This document shows positions 12,344-21,595 of a stretch of 64,000 nt of DNA, piece by piece. The stretch is from CAWCKS01 sp963763485 (lineage in GTDB: Bacteria > Pseudomonadota > Alphaproteobacteria > Rhizobiales > Xanthobacteraceae), in assembly GCA_963763485.1 (NCBI GenBank), contig CAVXOW010000003.1, positions 1 through 64,000 on the forward strand. The letters are read 5' to 3'. A program made the translations under genes and the position numbers. The notes under the pieces are model-generated. The model searched no databases, was not told the DNA's origin, and was given only the letters and a program-made list of their open reading frames with translations. The stretch's first letter is position 1; each line of letters starts with the position of its first letter.

Positions 12344-12587
12344 GAGAACCTCCTTGCAGATCGCCCCGCGCGAAACAGCTCCGCAGACAAACTCACCCCG
12401 GCGCGTGCAGTTTATTCACTCTATGCCGAGGTCGGGCGCGCATATTGAGTTGGGTCAAGCTGACTGGTAGCTGAATGAACTGCGCTGATTTCAGGGCACG
12501 TCAGTGCAGGCGCAGCGGACGTGGTGCTGGACATTTCCCACCGTCGATGTCATCAACGATGCTGATTTCCAGCGGATTCCGACCCCA
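12344..12587. other. Divergent intergenic region
   Basis: It separates the BA14K-like gene from the NDUFA12 gene. There is no distinct motif, and the possible upstream extension of NDUFA12 (from 12504) lacks family similarity. Confidence 0.5.
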
Positions 12588-12998
12588 ATGAAGCAGTTCT
12601 TCTTGAAGTTGTTCACTTGGTGGAACAGCGAGACCTTCGGCACCCAGCTCTGGACCTGGCGGTTCGGCGAGCTGGTCGGCACGGATGAGGGCGGCAACCG
12701 CTACTACCGGACCCGTGGCGGCAAGATTGATCCGTCGCTCGGCTTCGAGCGGCGCTGGGTGATCTACAACGGCTACGCCGAAGCGACCCGGGTGCCGCCA
12801 TCGTGGCACGGCTGGATGCATCATACGGTCGACGTTCCGCCGACCCAGGACGGCTACAAACCGCATCCGTGGGAGAAGCCGCACCTGCCGAACATGACCG
12901 GCACGCCGGCAGCGTACCGCCCCGAGGGCTCGACGCTCAGCAAGGCGCGGCGTCCGAAGGCGACCGGCGATTACGAGGCCTGGACGCCCCGTAGCTGA
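12588..12998 (+). CDS. NADH:ubiquinone oxidoreductase accessory subunit, NDUFA12 family
   Basis: 136 residues from ATG 12588 (MKQFFLKLFTWWNSETFGTQ). It has the family pattern: TWRFGELVGTDEGGNRYYR, then RRWVIYNGYAEATRVPPSWH, GWMHHTVDVPP, and a C-terminal Pro-rich tail. NDUFA12 (B17.2) is an accessory subunit of complex I found in alphaproteobacteria and mitochondria, and sits on the peripheral arm. The gene is alone here, far from nuo genes, as is usual in rhizobia. It is followed by a 10-bp-stem terminator-like hairpin at 13048. Confidence 0.92.
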   Translation: MKQFFLKLFTWWNSETFGTQLWTWRFGELVGTDEGGNRYYRTRGGKIDPSLGFERRWVIYNGYAEATRVPPSWHGWMHHTVDVPPTQDGYKPHPWEKPHLPNMTGTPAAYRPEGSTLSKARRPKATGDYEAWTPRS

Positions 12999-13047
12999 TC
13001 TGCTGCCTGACGCAGTCACTCGCGATCAATCACATAACTCGAAGATG

Positions 13048-13079
13048 AAGCCGTCGCGCGCCAGCGGCGGTTTCGTTTT
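13048..13079 (+). terminator. Terminator-like hairpin after NDUFA12
   Basis: AAGCCGTCGC pairs with GCGGCGGTTT (10 bp, two wobbles, 6-nt loop) and is followed by CGTTTT. The hairpin at 15552-15577 has nearly the same stem. Confidence 0.6.
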
Positions 13080-13256
13080 GTGTGCGCGTGAGCACACAGC
13101 GCTTTGCTTCTCCGCATCGCTCCGCTCGTTGTGATCATCAAGCGATGCGCATTCCTCCGAACGGCTGACGAACAAGGATCCGCTTCCTGAGAGACACACG
13201 GGCTCGTCGATTGCGCAATGGCGCGGCCGACGTCATCCGGATGGAGGAGAGATCCA

Positions 13257-15521
13257 GTGTCGCTCACCTATTTTCAAAAGGACAACGGCGGGGTCCAGGA
13301 ATTGTGGGTCACCGATGGAACGACCACGGGCACCCAGCGGCTGAAGGTGCTCGGCGGACTCACTGTGTCAAATCTCACGGTCATCGGCGCGCGGGCCTAC
13401 TTCGGGTTCGACGACGGCACGCATGGCAATGAGCTCTGGACATCCGACGGCACGGCCGCGGGCACCAAGATGGTTACCGACATCGAGTCGGGGCCGAATG
13501 GCTCGTTTCCCGGAGTTTTGACCAACGTCAACGGCACGCTGTTCTTTCAGGCGAACGACGGCGTACATGGCGTCGAGCTGTGGCGGTCTGAGGGCACGGC
13601 AGCCGGCACGACGATGGTTAAGGACATCGCGCCACAGGCGAGCAGTGGAGGGCCTGTGTTTTTTGCCAACGTGAACGGCGAGCTGTTCTTTCAGGCCAAC
13701 GACGGTACGAACGGTTTTGAGCTGTGGAAATCCGACGGCACTGCTGCCGGTACAGTGATGGTTGCCGACATCAATCCGGGCAGTGGCAGCTCGAGCGCGG
13801 AGCTTTTCACCGATGTCAACGGCGCGGTGTTCTTCCAAGCGGATGACGGCCTCCACGGCATGGAGTTGTGGAAGACCGACGGCACCGCTGCAGGAACGGT
13901 GCTAGTCAAGGACATCGCTCCGTTGGCTTCCAGTTCGTTTCCCCAGGAGATGGTCAATTTCAACGGTGCGCTGTTTTTCGATGCCCTTGACCCCGCACAC
14001 GGTTTTGAACTCTGGAAATCAGACGGCACCGCGGCCGGCACCGTGATGGTCAAGGACATTGATCCTGGTACCGGTAGCTCCGCGCCTCAGGGGCTAATCA
14101 ACGCAAACGGCACGCTGTTCTTCAGTGCCGATGACGGCGACCACGGCGTTGAGCTGTGGAAATCGGACGGCACTGCGGCCGGCACCGTCATGGTCAAGGA
14201 CATCAATCCGAACGCCGGCGGCTCCGATCCATCCGGGTTCGTCAATTTCAACGGCGAGCTGTTCTTTGCAGCCAATGATGGCGCGCATGGGTTCGAACTC
14301 TGGAAGTCGGACGGCACCGACGCCGGCACCCAGATGGTCAAGGACATCGATCAGGGTTCAGGAAGTTCAAGCCCGAGTTTTCTGTCGATCGTGAATGGCG
14401 AGCTGGAGTTCATCGCCTTCGATGGCACCGGCTTTGGCCTGTTCCGATCTGACGGCACCGCGGCAGGAACGGTCGAGTTCGTCACCAACATCGATGCTAC
14501 TCCGATGGGCGCTGGATCGCCGCCGCCGCTGCCAAACGATGCCAATGCCGACGGCACGAGCGACATCCTCTGGCGCAACAGCAACGGCACGCTTGCCGGC
14601 TGGTCCATCAATCGCGGGGTTATCGCGTCGAGTGGTTTCGTGACGGCCGGCGGCGCCGTGGTCGCGCCTGACGCGAGCTGGAGTGTCGCGGGCATCTCCG
14701 ACTTCAACGGCGACGGCAAGGCCGACGTACTCTGGCGCAATACCGACGGCACGCTCGCCGACTGGTCCATGAAGGGCGCGGTGATCACATCGAGCGCGAC
14801 TGTGACGTCGGCCGGCGTCGCGGCAAGGCCGGATGCCTCCTGGAGCGTCGCCGGCGTCGGTGATTTCAACGGCGACACGCGAAGCGACGTGCTCTGGCGC
14901 AACACCTCGGGCGAGGTTGTCGAATGGCTGATGAACGGCGCGACGGTATCAGCCAGCGGCGACATCACATCGGGTGATGTTGCCGTGCGACCCGATGCGT
15001 CCTGGAGCGTTGCCGGCATCGGTGATTTTGACGGCGATGGCCGCAAGGACATCTTGTGGCGCAATGCATCGGGCGAGGTCACGGCCTGGCTGATGAACGG
15101 AACGGTCATCGCGGGCGCCGGCGATCTTACCTCGGGTGGCGTCGCGGCGAGGCCCGACGCCTCGTGGAGCGTCGCCGGCGTTGGCGACTTCAATCACGAT
15201 GGCAGAGCCGACATTCTCTGGCGCAACAGCAGCGGTGCGCTCGCCGAGTGGCTGATGAACGGCACGACAATCACGGCAAGCGGCGCCGTTAGCGGCGGTT
15301 GCGTTGCGGTCGCGCCGGATGCAACGTGGCACGTCGTCGAGATCGGCGACTTCAACGCCGATGGCAACTCCGACATCCTCTGGCGCAATAATAATGGCGC
15401 GCTAGCGGAGTGGCTGATGAACGGCACCACCATTGCGTCATCGTTCGCGCCGTCGTCGAACGGCACGGCTGTTTCGCCCGATGCGAGCTGGACCACGCAG
15501 GCCAAGCCGACGATCGGTTAA
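13257..15521 (+). CDS. ELWxxDGT-repeat plus FG-GAP-repeat protein, copy 1
   Basis: 754 residues. I choose GTG 13257 (MSLTYFQKDNGG) because GGAGGA lies about 8 nt upstream and the two paralogues begin the same way; an ATG at 13218 has no such support. Residues 10 to about 415 hold nine repeats of about 47 residues with the core ELWKSDGTAAGT...KDI.PG, each preceded by NGTLFF.A.DG.HG. Six FG-GAP/VCBS-like repeats of about 66 residues then follow (SDILWRNSNG...W.MNG...PDASWSVAGI.DFNGDG). There is no Sec signal peptide and no transmembrane segment. These repeat families are usually extracellular; secretion and function here are unproven. The C-terminal signature is DASWTTQAKPTIG. Confidence 0.88.
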   Translation: MSLTYFQKDNGGVQELWVTDGTTTGTQRLKVLGGLTVSNLTVIGARAYFGFDDGTHGNELWTSDGTAAGTKMVTDIESGPNGSFPGVLTNVNGTLFFQANDGVHGVELWRSEGTAAGTTMVKDIAPQASSGGPVFFANVNGELFFQANDGTNGFELWKSDGTAAGTVMVADINPGSGSSSAELFTDVNGAVFFQADDGLHGMELWKTDGTAAGTVLVKDIAPLASSSFPQEMVNFNGALFFDALDPAHGFELWKSDGTAAGTVMVKDIDPGTGSSAPQGLINANGTLFFSADDGDHGVELWKSDGTAAGTVMVKDINPNAGGSDPSGFVNFNGELFFAANDGAHGFELWKSDGTDAGTQMVKDIDQGSGSSSPSFLSIVNGELEFIAFDGTGFGLFRSDGTAAGTVEFVTNIDATPMGAGSPPPLPNDANADGTSDILWRNSNGTLAGWSINRGVIASSGFVTAGGAVVAPDASWSVAGISDFNGDGKADVLWRNTDGTLADWSMKGAVITSSATVTSAGVAARPDASWSVAGVGDFNGDTRSDVLWRNTSGEVVEWLMNGATVSASGDITSGDVAVRPDASWSVAGIGDFDGDGRKDILWRNASGEVTAWLMNGTVIAGAGDLTSGGVAARPDASWSVAGVGDFNHDGRADILWRNSSGALAEWLMNGTTITASGAVSGGCVAVAPDATWHVVEIGDFNADGNSDILWRNNNGALAEWLMNGTTIASSFAPSSNGTAVSPDASWTTQAKPTIG

Positions 15522-15551
15522 GACAGCGCAAACAGATCCGTCCGGGTTGCG

Positions 15552-15577
15552 AGGCCGTCGCCGTCAAGCGGCGGCCT
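15552..15577 (+). terminator. Terminator-like hairpin after ELWxxDGT copy 1
   Basis: AGGCCGTCGC pairs with GCGGCGGCCT (10 bp, loop CGTCAA), with TTCGCTT after it. It shares the stem sequence of the hairpin at 13048. Confidence 0.6.
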
Positions 15578-15765
15578 TCGCTTAGTGACGTCCTTCGCGC
15601 GCGGGGTCACGCAGCTTCGGTGCTGATCATCGCGTTGTGATTGTCACGTGAGCCGCGATCATTCGAACGGTCGACGAACGACAGTGCGATTACTGAGACA
15701 CAGGTCTCAATGCAGCTCGCCAGCGTTTTCTGCGTAGGCGATGCGGATTGAGCAAGGAGACTCCT

Positions 15766-18051
15766 GTGTCGCTGACCTATTTCACGAAATTCGAAAACGG
15801 GGTCGAAGAGCTGTGGACGAGCGATGGAACGGTTGCCGGCACGCACATCGTCAAGGCAGTTGGCTCCGCGCGGATCTTCAACCTGACGACCGTTGGGTCG
15901 CAGGCTTATTTCGACGCCGACGACGGCATCCACGGGGACGAGCTGTGGAAGTCCGACGGCACCGCAGCCGGCACCGGGCTGCTTGACGATATCGCGCCGG
16001 GACCCGGACGATCCCTCCCGGGAAATCTGACGAACGTAAACGGCACGCTGTTCTTCACTGCTGCCGATAGCCCTCACGGCTTCGAGTTGTGGAAATCGGA
16101 CGGAACCACGACCGGCACCGTGCTGCTCAAGGACATCAATCCGGGCGCCTTCAGTTCTAGCCCCGAATTTCTGACCAACATAGGCGGCACGCTGTTCTTC
16201 GCAGCTGACGACGGTGTGCACGGCGTCGAGCTCTGGAAGTCCGATGGCACTGCCGCCGGCACCATAATGGTTGCGGACATCGATCCGGGCGCCGGCGCGT
16301 CCAGCCCTTCGTTATTGACCAGTGTGAACGGCACGCTGTTCTTCGCGGCGACCGACGGCGTGCATGGCATCGAGCTCTGGAAAACCGATGGCACTGCGGC
16401 GGGCACCGTGATGGTCAAGGACATTGCTCCCGGCAACGAAGGGTCTCTCTTGCAGGATCCGGCCAATGTGAACGGCACGCTGTTCTTGGCAGCCGACGAC
16501 GGCACGAACGGCACCGAGTTGTGGAAGTCGGACGGGACCGCGGCCGGAACGGTGATGATCAAGGACATCGGTCCCGGCGGCTTTGCGTCCAGCCCGCTGG
16601 ATCTAACCAACGTGAACGGCATGGCGTTCTTTTCGGCCAACGACATTGTCCATGGGCGCGAGCTGTGGAAGTCGGATGGCACCGCCGCAGGGACCGTACT
16701 TGTCAAGGACATCCGGCTGGGTGGGGCTAACTCCAACATCGAGAATCTGATCAATGTGAATGGCACGTTGTTCTTCACCGCCACCGACGGCGCGCACGGC
16801 CAGGAGCTGTGGAAGTCGGACGGCACTGACGCCGGCACCGTGATGGTCGCGGACATTGTTCCGGGCGCCGGCGATTCCAGCCCTGCCGATCTGGTCAACG
16901 TCAATGGCGTGCTCGAGTTCTACGCCAACGACGGCACCATGGAGGGGCTGTTCCGATCCGACGGCACCGCGGCCGGGACCTTCGAGATCGCCAGAGGCGT
17001 TGATGCAGCGACGCCGATTGGCGTCGCGGATGCACCGATCGTCTCCGTGCCGCCGCGTGTGCCAGTTGATTTCAACGCCGACGGCAAGAGTGACATCCTG
17101 TGGCGCAACAGCAATGGGACGCTCGCCGACTGGACCATGAATGGCGGCGCCATTTCATCGAGCGGTTTCGTCACCTCGAACGGCACCGTGGCCGCGCCCG
17201 GCGCCTCATGGAGCGTTGCGGGAATCAGTGATTTCAGCGGCGCCGGCAATGCCGATGTACTCTGGCGTAACACCGATGGCACGCTCGTCGAGTGGACCAT
17301 GAGCGGCCCGACGATCGTGTCGAGCGGTACGCTGAGCATGAGCGGCGTTGCGGTCAAGCCTGATGCATCGTGGACCGTCGCCGGCGTCGGCGACTTCAAC
17401 GGCGACACCAGGAACGACATCCTCTGGCGCAATTCATCGGGCGAACTGGTCGAGTGGCAGATGAACGGGTCGGCGATATCAGACAGTGGCGACATAATTT
17501 CGGGGGGTGTTGCGGCAAGACCCGACGCCTTCTGGAGCGTTGCCGGCATCGGCGATTTTGATGGCGATGGCCGGAAAGACCTCCTCTGGCGCAACGCATC
17601 GGGCGAAGTTGTCGAGTGGCAGATGAACGGCAGGACGATCGCGGGCAGTGGCGACGTCACCTTCAGCGGCCTCGCGGCGAGGCCCGACGCGAGCTGGAGC
17701 GTCGCGGGCATCGGCGATTTCAATCACGACGGCAAGTCCGACCTGCTGTGGCGCAACGCGAACGGCAGCCTCGCCATGTGGCTGATGAACGGTACCTCGA
17801 TCGCTTCGAGCGGTACTGTCACGTTCAATGGTGCGGCGGTGGCGCCGGACCCTTCATGGCACGTCGTCGAGATCGGCGATTTCAACGGTGACAGCAACGG
17901 CGACATTCTCTGGCGCAACAACAACGGAGCACTCGCCGAGTGGCTGATGAACGGCAATACGATCGGCCAGTCGCTCACGCCGAATTTGAACGGCACGGTG
18001 GTCTCGCTCGATGCGAGCTGGAACACGCAGGCAAAGCCGGCAATGGGCTAG
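15766..18051 (+). CDS. ELWxxDGT-repeat plus FG-GAP-repeat protein, copy 2
   Basis: 761 residues from GTG 15766 (MSLTYFTKFENGVEELW), with AAGGAG six bases upstream; a TTG at 15748 would overlap that ribosome-binding site. It again has nine ELWxxDGT repeats (first EELWTSDGTVAGT, last EGLFRSDGTAAGT), a short Pro/Val linker (ADAPIVSVPPRVPVDF), then six LWRN-type repeats. Repeat-specific features are kept at the same positions as in the other copies: the second LWRN repeat reads NTDGTL and the fourth KDLLWRNASGEV. This indicates duplication of a finished gene. It ends DASWNTQAKPAMG. The function is unknown. Confidence 0.88.
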   Translation: MSLTYFTKFENGVEELWTSDGTVAGTHIVKAVGSARIFNLTTVGSQAYFDADDGIHGDELWKSDGTAAGTGLLDDIAPGPGRSLPGNLTNVNGTLFFTAADSPHGFELWKSDGTTTGTVLLKDINPGAFSSSPEFLTNIGGTLFFAADDGVHGVELWKSDGTAAGTIMVADIDPGAGASSPSLLTSVNGTLFFAATDGVHGIELWKTDGTAAGTVMVKDIAPGNEGSLLQDPANVNGTLFLAADDGTNGTELWKSDGTAAGTVMIKDIGPGGFASSPLDLTNVNGMAFFSANDIVHGRELWKSDGTAAGTVLVKDIRLGGANSNIENLINVNGTLFFTATDGAHGQELWKSDGTDAGTVMVADIVPGAGDSSPADLVNVNGVLEFYANDGTMEGLFRSDGTAAGTFEIARGVDAATPIGVADAPIVSVPPRVPVDFNADGKSDILWRNSNGTLADWTMNGGAISSSGFVTSNGTVAAPGASWSVAGISDFSGAGNADVLWRNTDGTLVEWTMSGPTIVSSGTLSMSGVAVKPDASWTVAGVGDFNGDTRNDILWRNSSGELVEWQMNGSAISDSGDIISGGVAARPDAFWSVAGIGDFDGDGRKDLLWRNASGEVVEWQMNGRTIAGSGDVTFSGLAARPDASWSVAGIGDFNHDGKSDLLWRNANGSLAMWLMNGTSIASSGTVTFNGAAVAPDPSWHVVEIGDFNGDSNGDILWRNNNGALAEWLMNGNTIGQSLTPNLNGTVVSLDASWNTQAKPAMG

Positions 18052-18079
18052 CTGCGGGAGCAGTTCAGCTCAAGTGTGT

Positions 18080-18110
18080 GGCCGCCGCTGCAAAGCAACG
18101 GCTTTTAGTT
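18080..18110 (+). terminator. Degenerate terminator-like hairpin after copy 2
   Basis: GGCCGCCGC opposite GCAACGGCT makes a 9-position stem with two mismatches, followed by TTTTAGTTTGTT. Position and sequence suggest it is a diverged relative of the hairpins at 13048 and 15552. Confidence 0.4.
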
Positions 18111-18345
18111 TGTTGTGTGCGCAAGGGCACATACAGCGCTCCGTTGTCGACCTTGTTCAGCTTGATGTGATCGACCATCGCCGCGCCTCCCCCGAACGGC
18201 TGATGAACGGCGGTTCGCGTCCTGAGAAACACGCCTTCCTCGTCGGCTTGCACGACGAGATAGGTCTGCCAGCCGAGCCCTGCTCGAATCGAGACGCAGC
18301 CTCGAAACGAGACGCAGCCAAGACATCAACTTCGAGGAGATTTCG

Positions 18346-20625
18346 ATGTCACTTTCGTTCTTTGCCGAAAACGTCGGCGGCACCGAGCAGCTCTGGGTCA
18401 CCGACGGAACGGCGGGGGGCACCCACATGGTCAAGGCGTTCGCCGCCACGCCGATCACCTCGCTGACGATGATCGGCAGCCGGGTGTTTTTCGCCGTCGA
18501 TGACGGAGTTCACGGCAACGAGCTCTGGAGTTCCGACGGCACCGCGGGCGGCACAATGTTGATTGCTGACATTGCTCCGGGGGCCGGCGACTCAACTCCA
18601 AACGGCCTGACCAATGTCAACGGCACGGTGTTTTTCAGCGCCGACGACGGCACCCACGGATTCGAGCTGTGGAAGTCGGACGGCACGCTGGCCGGTACCC
18701 AGATGGTCGCGGACATCCAACCGGGCGCAGGCGGTGCCGACCCATTCGACCCGACCAACATCAATGGCGTGCTGTTCTTCGCGGCCGACGATGGCACCCA
18801 CGGTTTCGAGCTGTGGAAGTCGGACGGCACGCTGGCCGGTACCAAGATGGTCGCGGACATCAATGCCGGCGCAGGCAGTTCCGGTGCTGCCGATCTGACC
18901 AACGTCAACGGCGAACTGTTCTTCTCCGCCAGCGACGGCACGCACGGCGTGGAGCTATGGAAGTCGGACGGCACCACGGCCGGCACCGTTATGGTCAAGG
19001 ACCTCGATCCTGGCGCGGGCAGCTCGATCGATACCGTGGTGCCGTTCGCCAACGTCAACGGCACGCTGTTCTTCGATGCCGACGACGGCGCCCACGGATT
19101 CGAGCTCTGGAAGTCGGACGGCACCGCGGCCGGCACGGTCATGGTCGATGACATCGATCCGGGGTCCAACGATTCCAATCCGTTTGACCTGACCAACGTC
19201 AACGGCACGCTGTTCTTTGCGGCCAGCGACGGCACCCACGGCACCGAGCTGTGGAAGTCGGACGGCACGCCGGCCGGCACCGTAATGGTCGACGACATCG
19301 ATCCCGGCCGCGGAAGTTCGATTACCTTTGCCGTGGGCAACTTCGTCAACGTCAACGGCACGCTGTTCTTTACGGCCGATGACGGCACGCGCGGCGTAGA
19401 GCTCTGGAAGTCGGACGGCACCGCCGCCGGCACGATGATGGTCAAGGACATCATCCCCGGCTCCCTCAGCTCGTTGCCGCAGGACCTGACCGACGTCAAC
19501 GGCGTGCTGGAGTTCTATGCCTCCGACGGGACGGCCTTTGGCCTGTGGCGGTCCGACGGCACCGCCGCCGGAACGATCAAGATCGCAACCAACGTCGACA
19601 CCACGACCCCGATAGGCTTCACGCCGGCGCCTGTGGTCAACGACTTCAACAGCGACGGCCGGGCCGACATCCTGTGGCGCAATGCCAACGGAATGCTCGC
19701 TGACTGGAGCATGAATGGCGCCGCCATATCGTCGAGCGGATTCCTGACCTCGAACGGCACCGTGGCGGCGCCTGGTGCCACCTGGAGCGTCACGGACGTC
19801 AGCGATTTCAACGGGGCCGGCGGCGCCGACGTACTGTGGCGTAACACGGACGGCACGCTGGTCGAGTGGACTATGCGTGGCTCGACAATTGTCTTAAGCG
19901 GCGTGCTGAATATGGCCGGTGTCGCCGCAAAGCCAGATGCGTCATGGACCGTTGTCGGCGTCGGCGATTTCGATGGCGATAGCAGAAGCGATATCCTCTG
20001 GCGCAATACCTCCGGAGAACTCGTCGAATGGCGGATGAACGGCTCGGCCATTGTCGGCAGCGGTGATGTCACCTCGGGCGGTGCCGCTGTGAAGCCCGAT
20101 GCGTCCTGGAACCTTGCCGGCGTCGGCGACTTCAACGGCGATGGCCGCAAGGACGTCCTCTGGCGCAATGCCTCGGGCGAGGTCGCAGCATGGTTCATGA
20201 ACGGAACGGCGATAGCGGGCAGCGGCGATCTGACGTCGGGCGGCGTCGCGGTGAAGCCTGGTGCCACGTGGAGTATCGCCGGTATCGGCGACTTCAATCA
20301 CGACGGCAATTCCGACGTGCTCTGGCGCAACTCTAGCGGCAGCCTCGCGGTGTGGCTGATGAACGGCTCGACCATTACGTCAAGTGGAGCCGTCACCTCC
20401 GGCGGTGTCGCGATCACCCCGGACGCCAGCTGGCACATCGTCGAGATCGGCGATTTCAACGGCGACAGCAATTCGGACATTCTGTGGCGCAGCGACGCAG
20501 GCGCGGTTGCGGAGTGGCTGATGAACGGCAACACGATCGTGCAATCGGCGACTCCATCGTCGGGCGGCATGGCGGTCAGCCCCGATGCAAGCTGGAGCAC
20601 CCAAGCCAAGCCGACCATCGGTTAG
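18346..20625 (+). CDS. ELWxxDGT-repeat plus FG-GAP-repeat protein, copy 3
   Basis: 759 residues from ATG 18346 (MSLSFFAENVGGTEQLW), with GAGGAG about 7 nt upstream. It has nine ELWxxDGT repeats with some replacements (SSDGTAGGT, KSDGTLAGT twice, KSDGTPAGT), then six LWRN/W.MNG repeats; the last one has DILWRSDAG. Two repeats carry 3- to 4-residue insertions (SSIDTVVPF and SSITFAVGN). It ends DASWSTQAKPTIG. It is the last of three same-strand copies; the intergenic spacers of 244 and 294 bp suggest separate promoters. There is no signal peptide. Confidence 0.88.
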   Translation: MSLSFFAENVGGTEQLWVTDGTAGGTHMVKAFAATPITSLTMIGSRVFFAVDDGVHGNELWSSDGTAGGTMLIADIAPGAGDSTPNGLTNVNGTVFFSADDGTHGFELWKSDGTLAGTQMVADIQPGAGGADPFDPTNINGVLFFAADDGTHGFELWKSDGTLAGTKMVADINAGAGSSGAADLTNVNGELFFSASDGTHGVELWKSDGTTAGTVMVKDLDPGAGSSIDTVVPFANVNGTLFFDADDGAHGFELWKSDGTAAGTVMVDDIDPGSNDSNPFDLTNVNGTLFFAASDGTHGTELWKSDGTPAGTVMVDDIDPGRGSSITFAVGNFVNVNGTLFFTADDGTRGVELWKSDGTAAGTMMVKDIIPGSLSSLPQDLTDVNGVLEFYASDGTAFGLWRSDGTAAGTIKIATNVDTTTPIGFTPAPVVNDFNSDGRADILWRNANGMLADWSMNGAAISSSGFLTSNGTVAAPGATWSVTDVSDFNGAGGADVLWRNTDGTLVEWTMRGSTIVLSGVLNMAGVAAKPDASWTVVGVGDFDGDSRSDILWRNTSGELVEWRMNGSAIVGSGDVTSGGAAVKPDASWNLAGVGDFNGDGRKDVLWRNASGEVAAWFMNGTAIAGSGDLTSGGVAVKPGATWSIAGIGDFNHDGNSDVLWRNSSGSLAVWLMNGSTITSSGAVTSGGVAITPDASWHIVEIGDFNGDSNSDILWRSDAGAVAEWLMNGNTIVQSATPSSGGMAVSPDASWSTQAKPTIG

Positions 20626-20653
20626 AGCAAGTCCGCAAAAGCCGTTCTCGGGT

Positions 20654-20685
20654 GCGCCCGGAGGGTTTCCCGAGAAGCAGGCGAC
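20654..20685 (+). terminator. Hairpin after copy 3
   Basis: TTCTCGGG (20654-20661) and CCCGAGAA (20678-20685) form a perfect 8-bp stem with a 16-nt loop, between the convergent copy 3 and the MBL-fold gene. Confidence 0.45.
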
Positions 20686-20707
20686 GTCGCGCGTTGCCAG
20701 ATCTCGG

Positions 20708-21529
20708 TCAAACCCCCTTCAGGATAATCACCGTCGGCGATGAGGGGAGCGTCTCGCGCGAGATTGTCAGCGCGCGCTCGGTGCGTTCATCGATCGCAAA
20801 TCCTTTGCCGATCCGCTCGGTGAATTCCTCGAGTGGGGTCGAGAAGCGGTGCATTGGCAGCACCACTGAGGCGCGCAGCCGCTTGGTGATTTCCGAAATG
20901 CCGTCGAGCGACATGGTGTAGCCGCCGTCGATCGGCACCATGACGATGTCGAGGCGGCCGATCGCGGCGAAATGGCTGTCGGTCAGCCGGACATGAACGT
21001 GTCCGAGGTGGCCGATGCAGAGGCCGGCGACCTCGAAGATGAAGATCGAGTTGCCGTCCTTGATCATGTCGGTGCCGGAGTTGTCGAAGAAATTGCGCCG
21101 GATATCAGTGGTGACGTTGCGGATGTAGACGTCGCCAACGCGCTCGGAAATCTTTGCCGGCTCGCCGTCGATGCCCCAGCCGTGCAGCACGTGCGGGATC
21201 GCGGGGTCCGGCACCAGCGTGTAATGCGAGGAGTGGGCGCGGTTCATGGTGACGACGTCGGGCAGCCGCCCCATCCTGTAGGCGCCGCTCCAGTCGGTCG
21301 CGATCCGCACGCCGCCCGGGGTGTCGATGTAGTAGGTGGAATGTCCGGCATAAGTGATGGTGACCGCGTCGGTTTTCGCGTCGGCGAGCTTGAGGCTCAC
21401 CGGCGTCACGCGCGGCGGCGCATTGGCCATCGCCAGGCACTCGCTCGAGCGGGCACTGTCCTGCGCGGCCGCGGGCGAAAGCAATGATGCAAAGGCGGCG
21501 ATGAAGGCGAGTGCGAACGATTTCAGCAC
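20708..21529 (-). CDS. Exported MBL-fold hydrolase-like protein with degenerate metal motif
   Basis: 273 residues. GTG 21529 is preferred: CGGAG lies 8 nt upstream and it begins a signal peptide (LKSFALAFIAAFASLLSPAAAQ). The core resembles the UlaG-like metallo-beta-lactamase fold: VTITYAGHSTYYIDTPGGVR, a DVVTMN strand, LCIGHLGHVH, and a C-terminal VVLPMHRF. The usual first metal motif HxHxDH appears as RAHSSH, so two of the four expected ligands are changed. The HLGH and HRF segments keep His residues. It may be a divergent subfamily or have lost classical hydrolase activity. It is convergent with the ELWxxDGT copy 3. Confidence 0.75.
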   Translation of the reverse strand: MLKSFALAFIAAFASLLSPAAAQDSARSSECLAMANAPPRVTPVSLKLADAKTDAVTITYAGHSTYYIDTPGGVRIATDWSGAYRMGRLPDVVTMNRAHSSHYTLVPDPAIPHVLHGWGIDGEPAKISERVGDVYIRNVTTDIRRNFFDNSGTDMIKDGNSIFIFEVAGLCIGHLGHVHVRLTDSHFAAIGRLDIVMVPIDGGYTMSLDGISEITKRLRASVVLPMHRFSTPLEEFTERIGKGFAIDERTERALTISRETLPSSPTVIILKGV

Positions 21530-21595
21530 GGCAGCATCTCCGATCAATCCAGGCGGATTGTACCGGGGAGGGGCGTGTCTGGCGAGCCGGCTGGT

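Noticed and set aside
13218..13256. Upstream ATG of ELWxxDGT copy 1
   Set aside because: The GTG at 13257 has the ribosome-binding site and matches the starts of copies 2 and 3.
13257..20625. CRISPR or tandem DNA repeat array
   Set aside because: The periodicity is a protein repeat with codon-level divergence, not identical DNA repeats with spacers.
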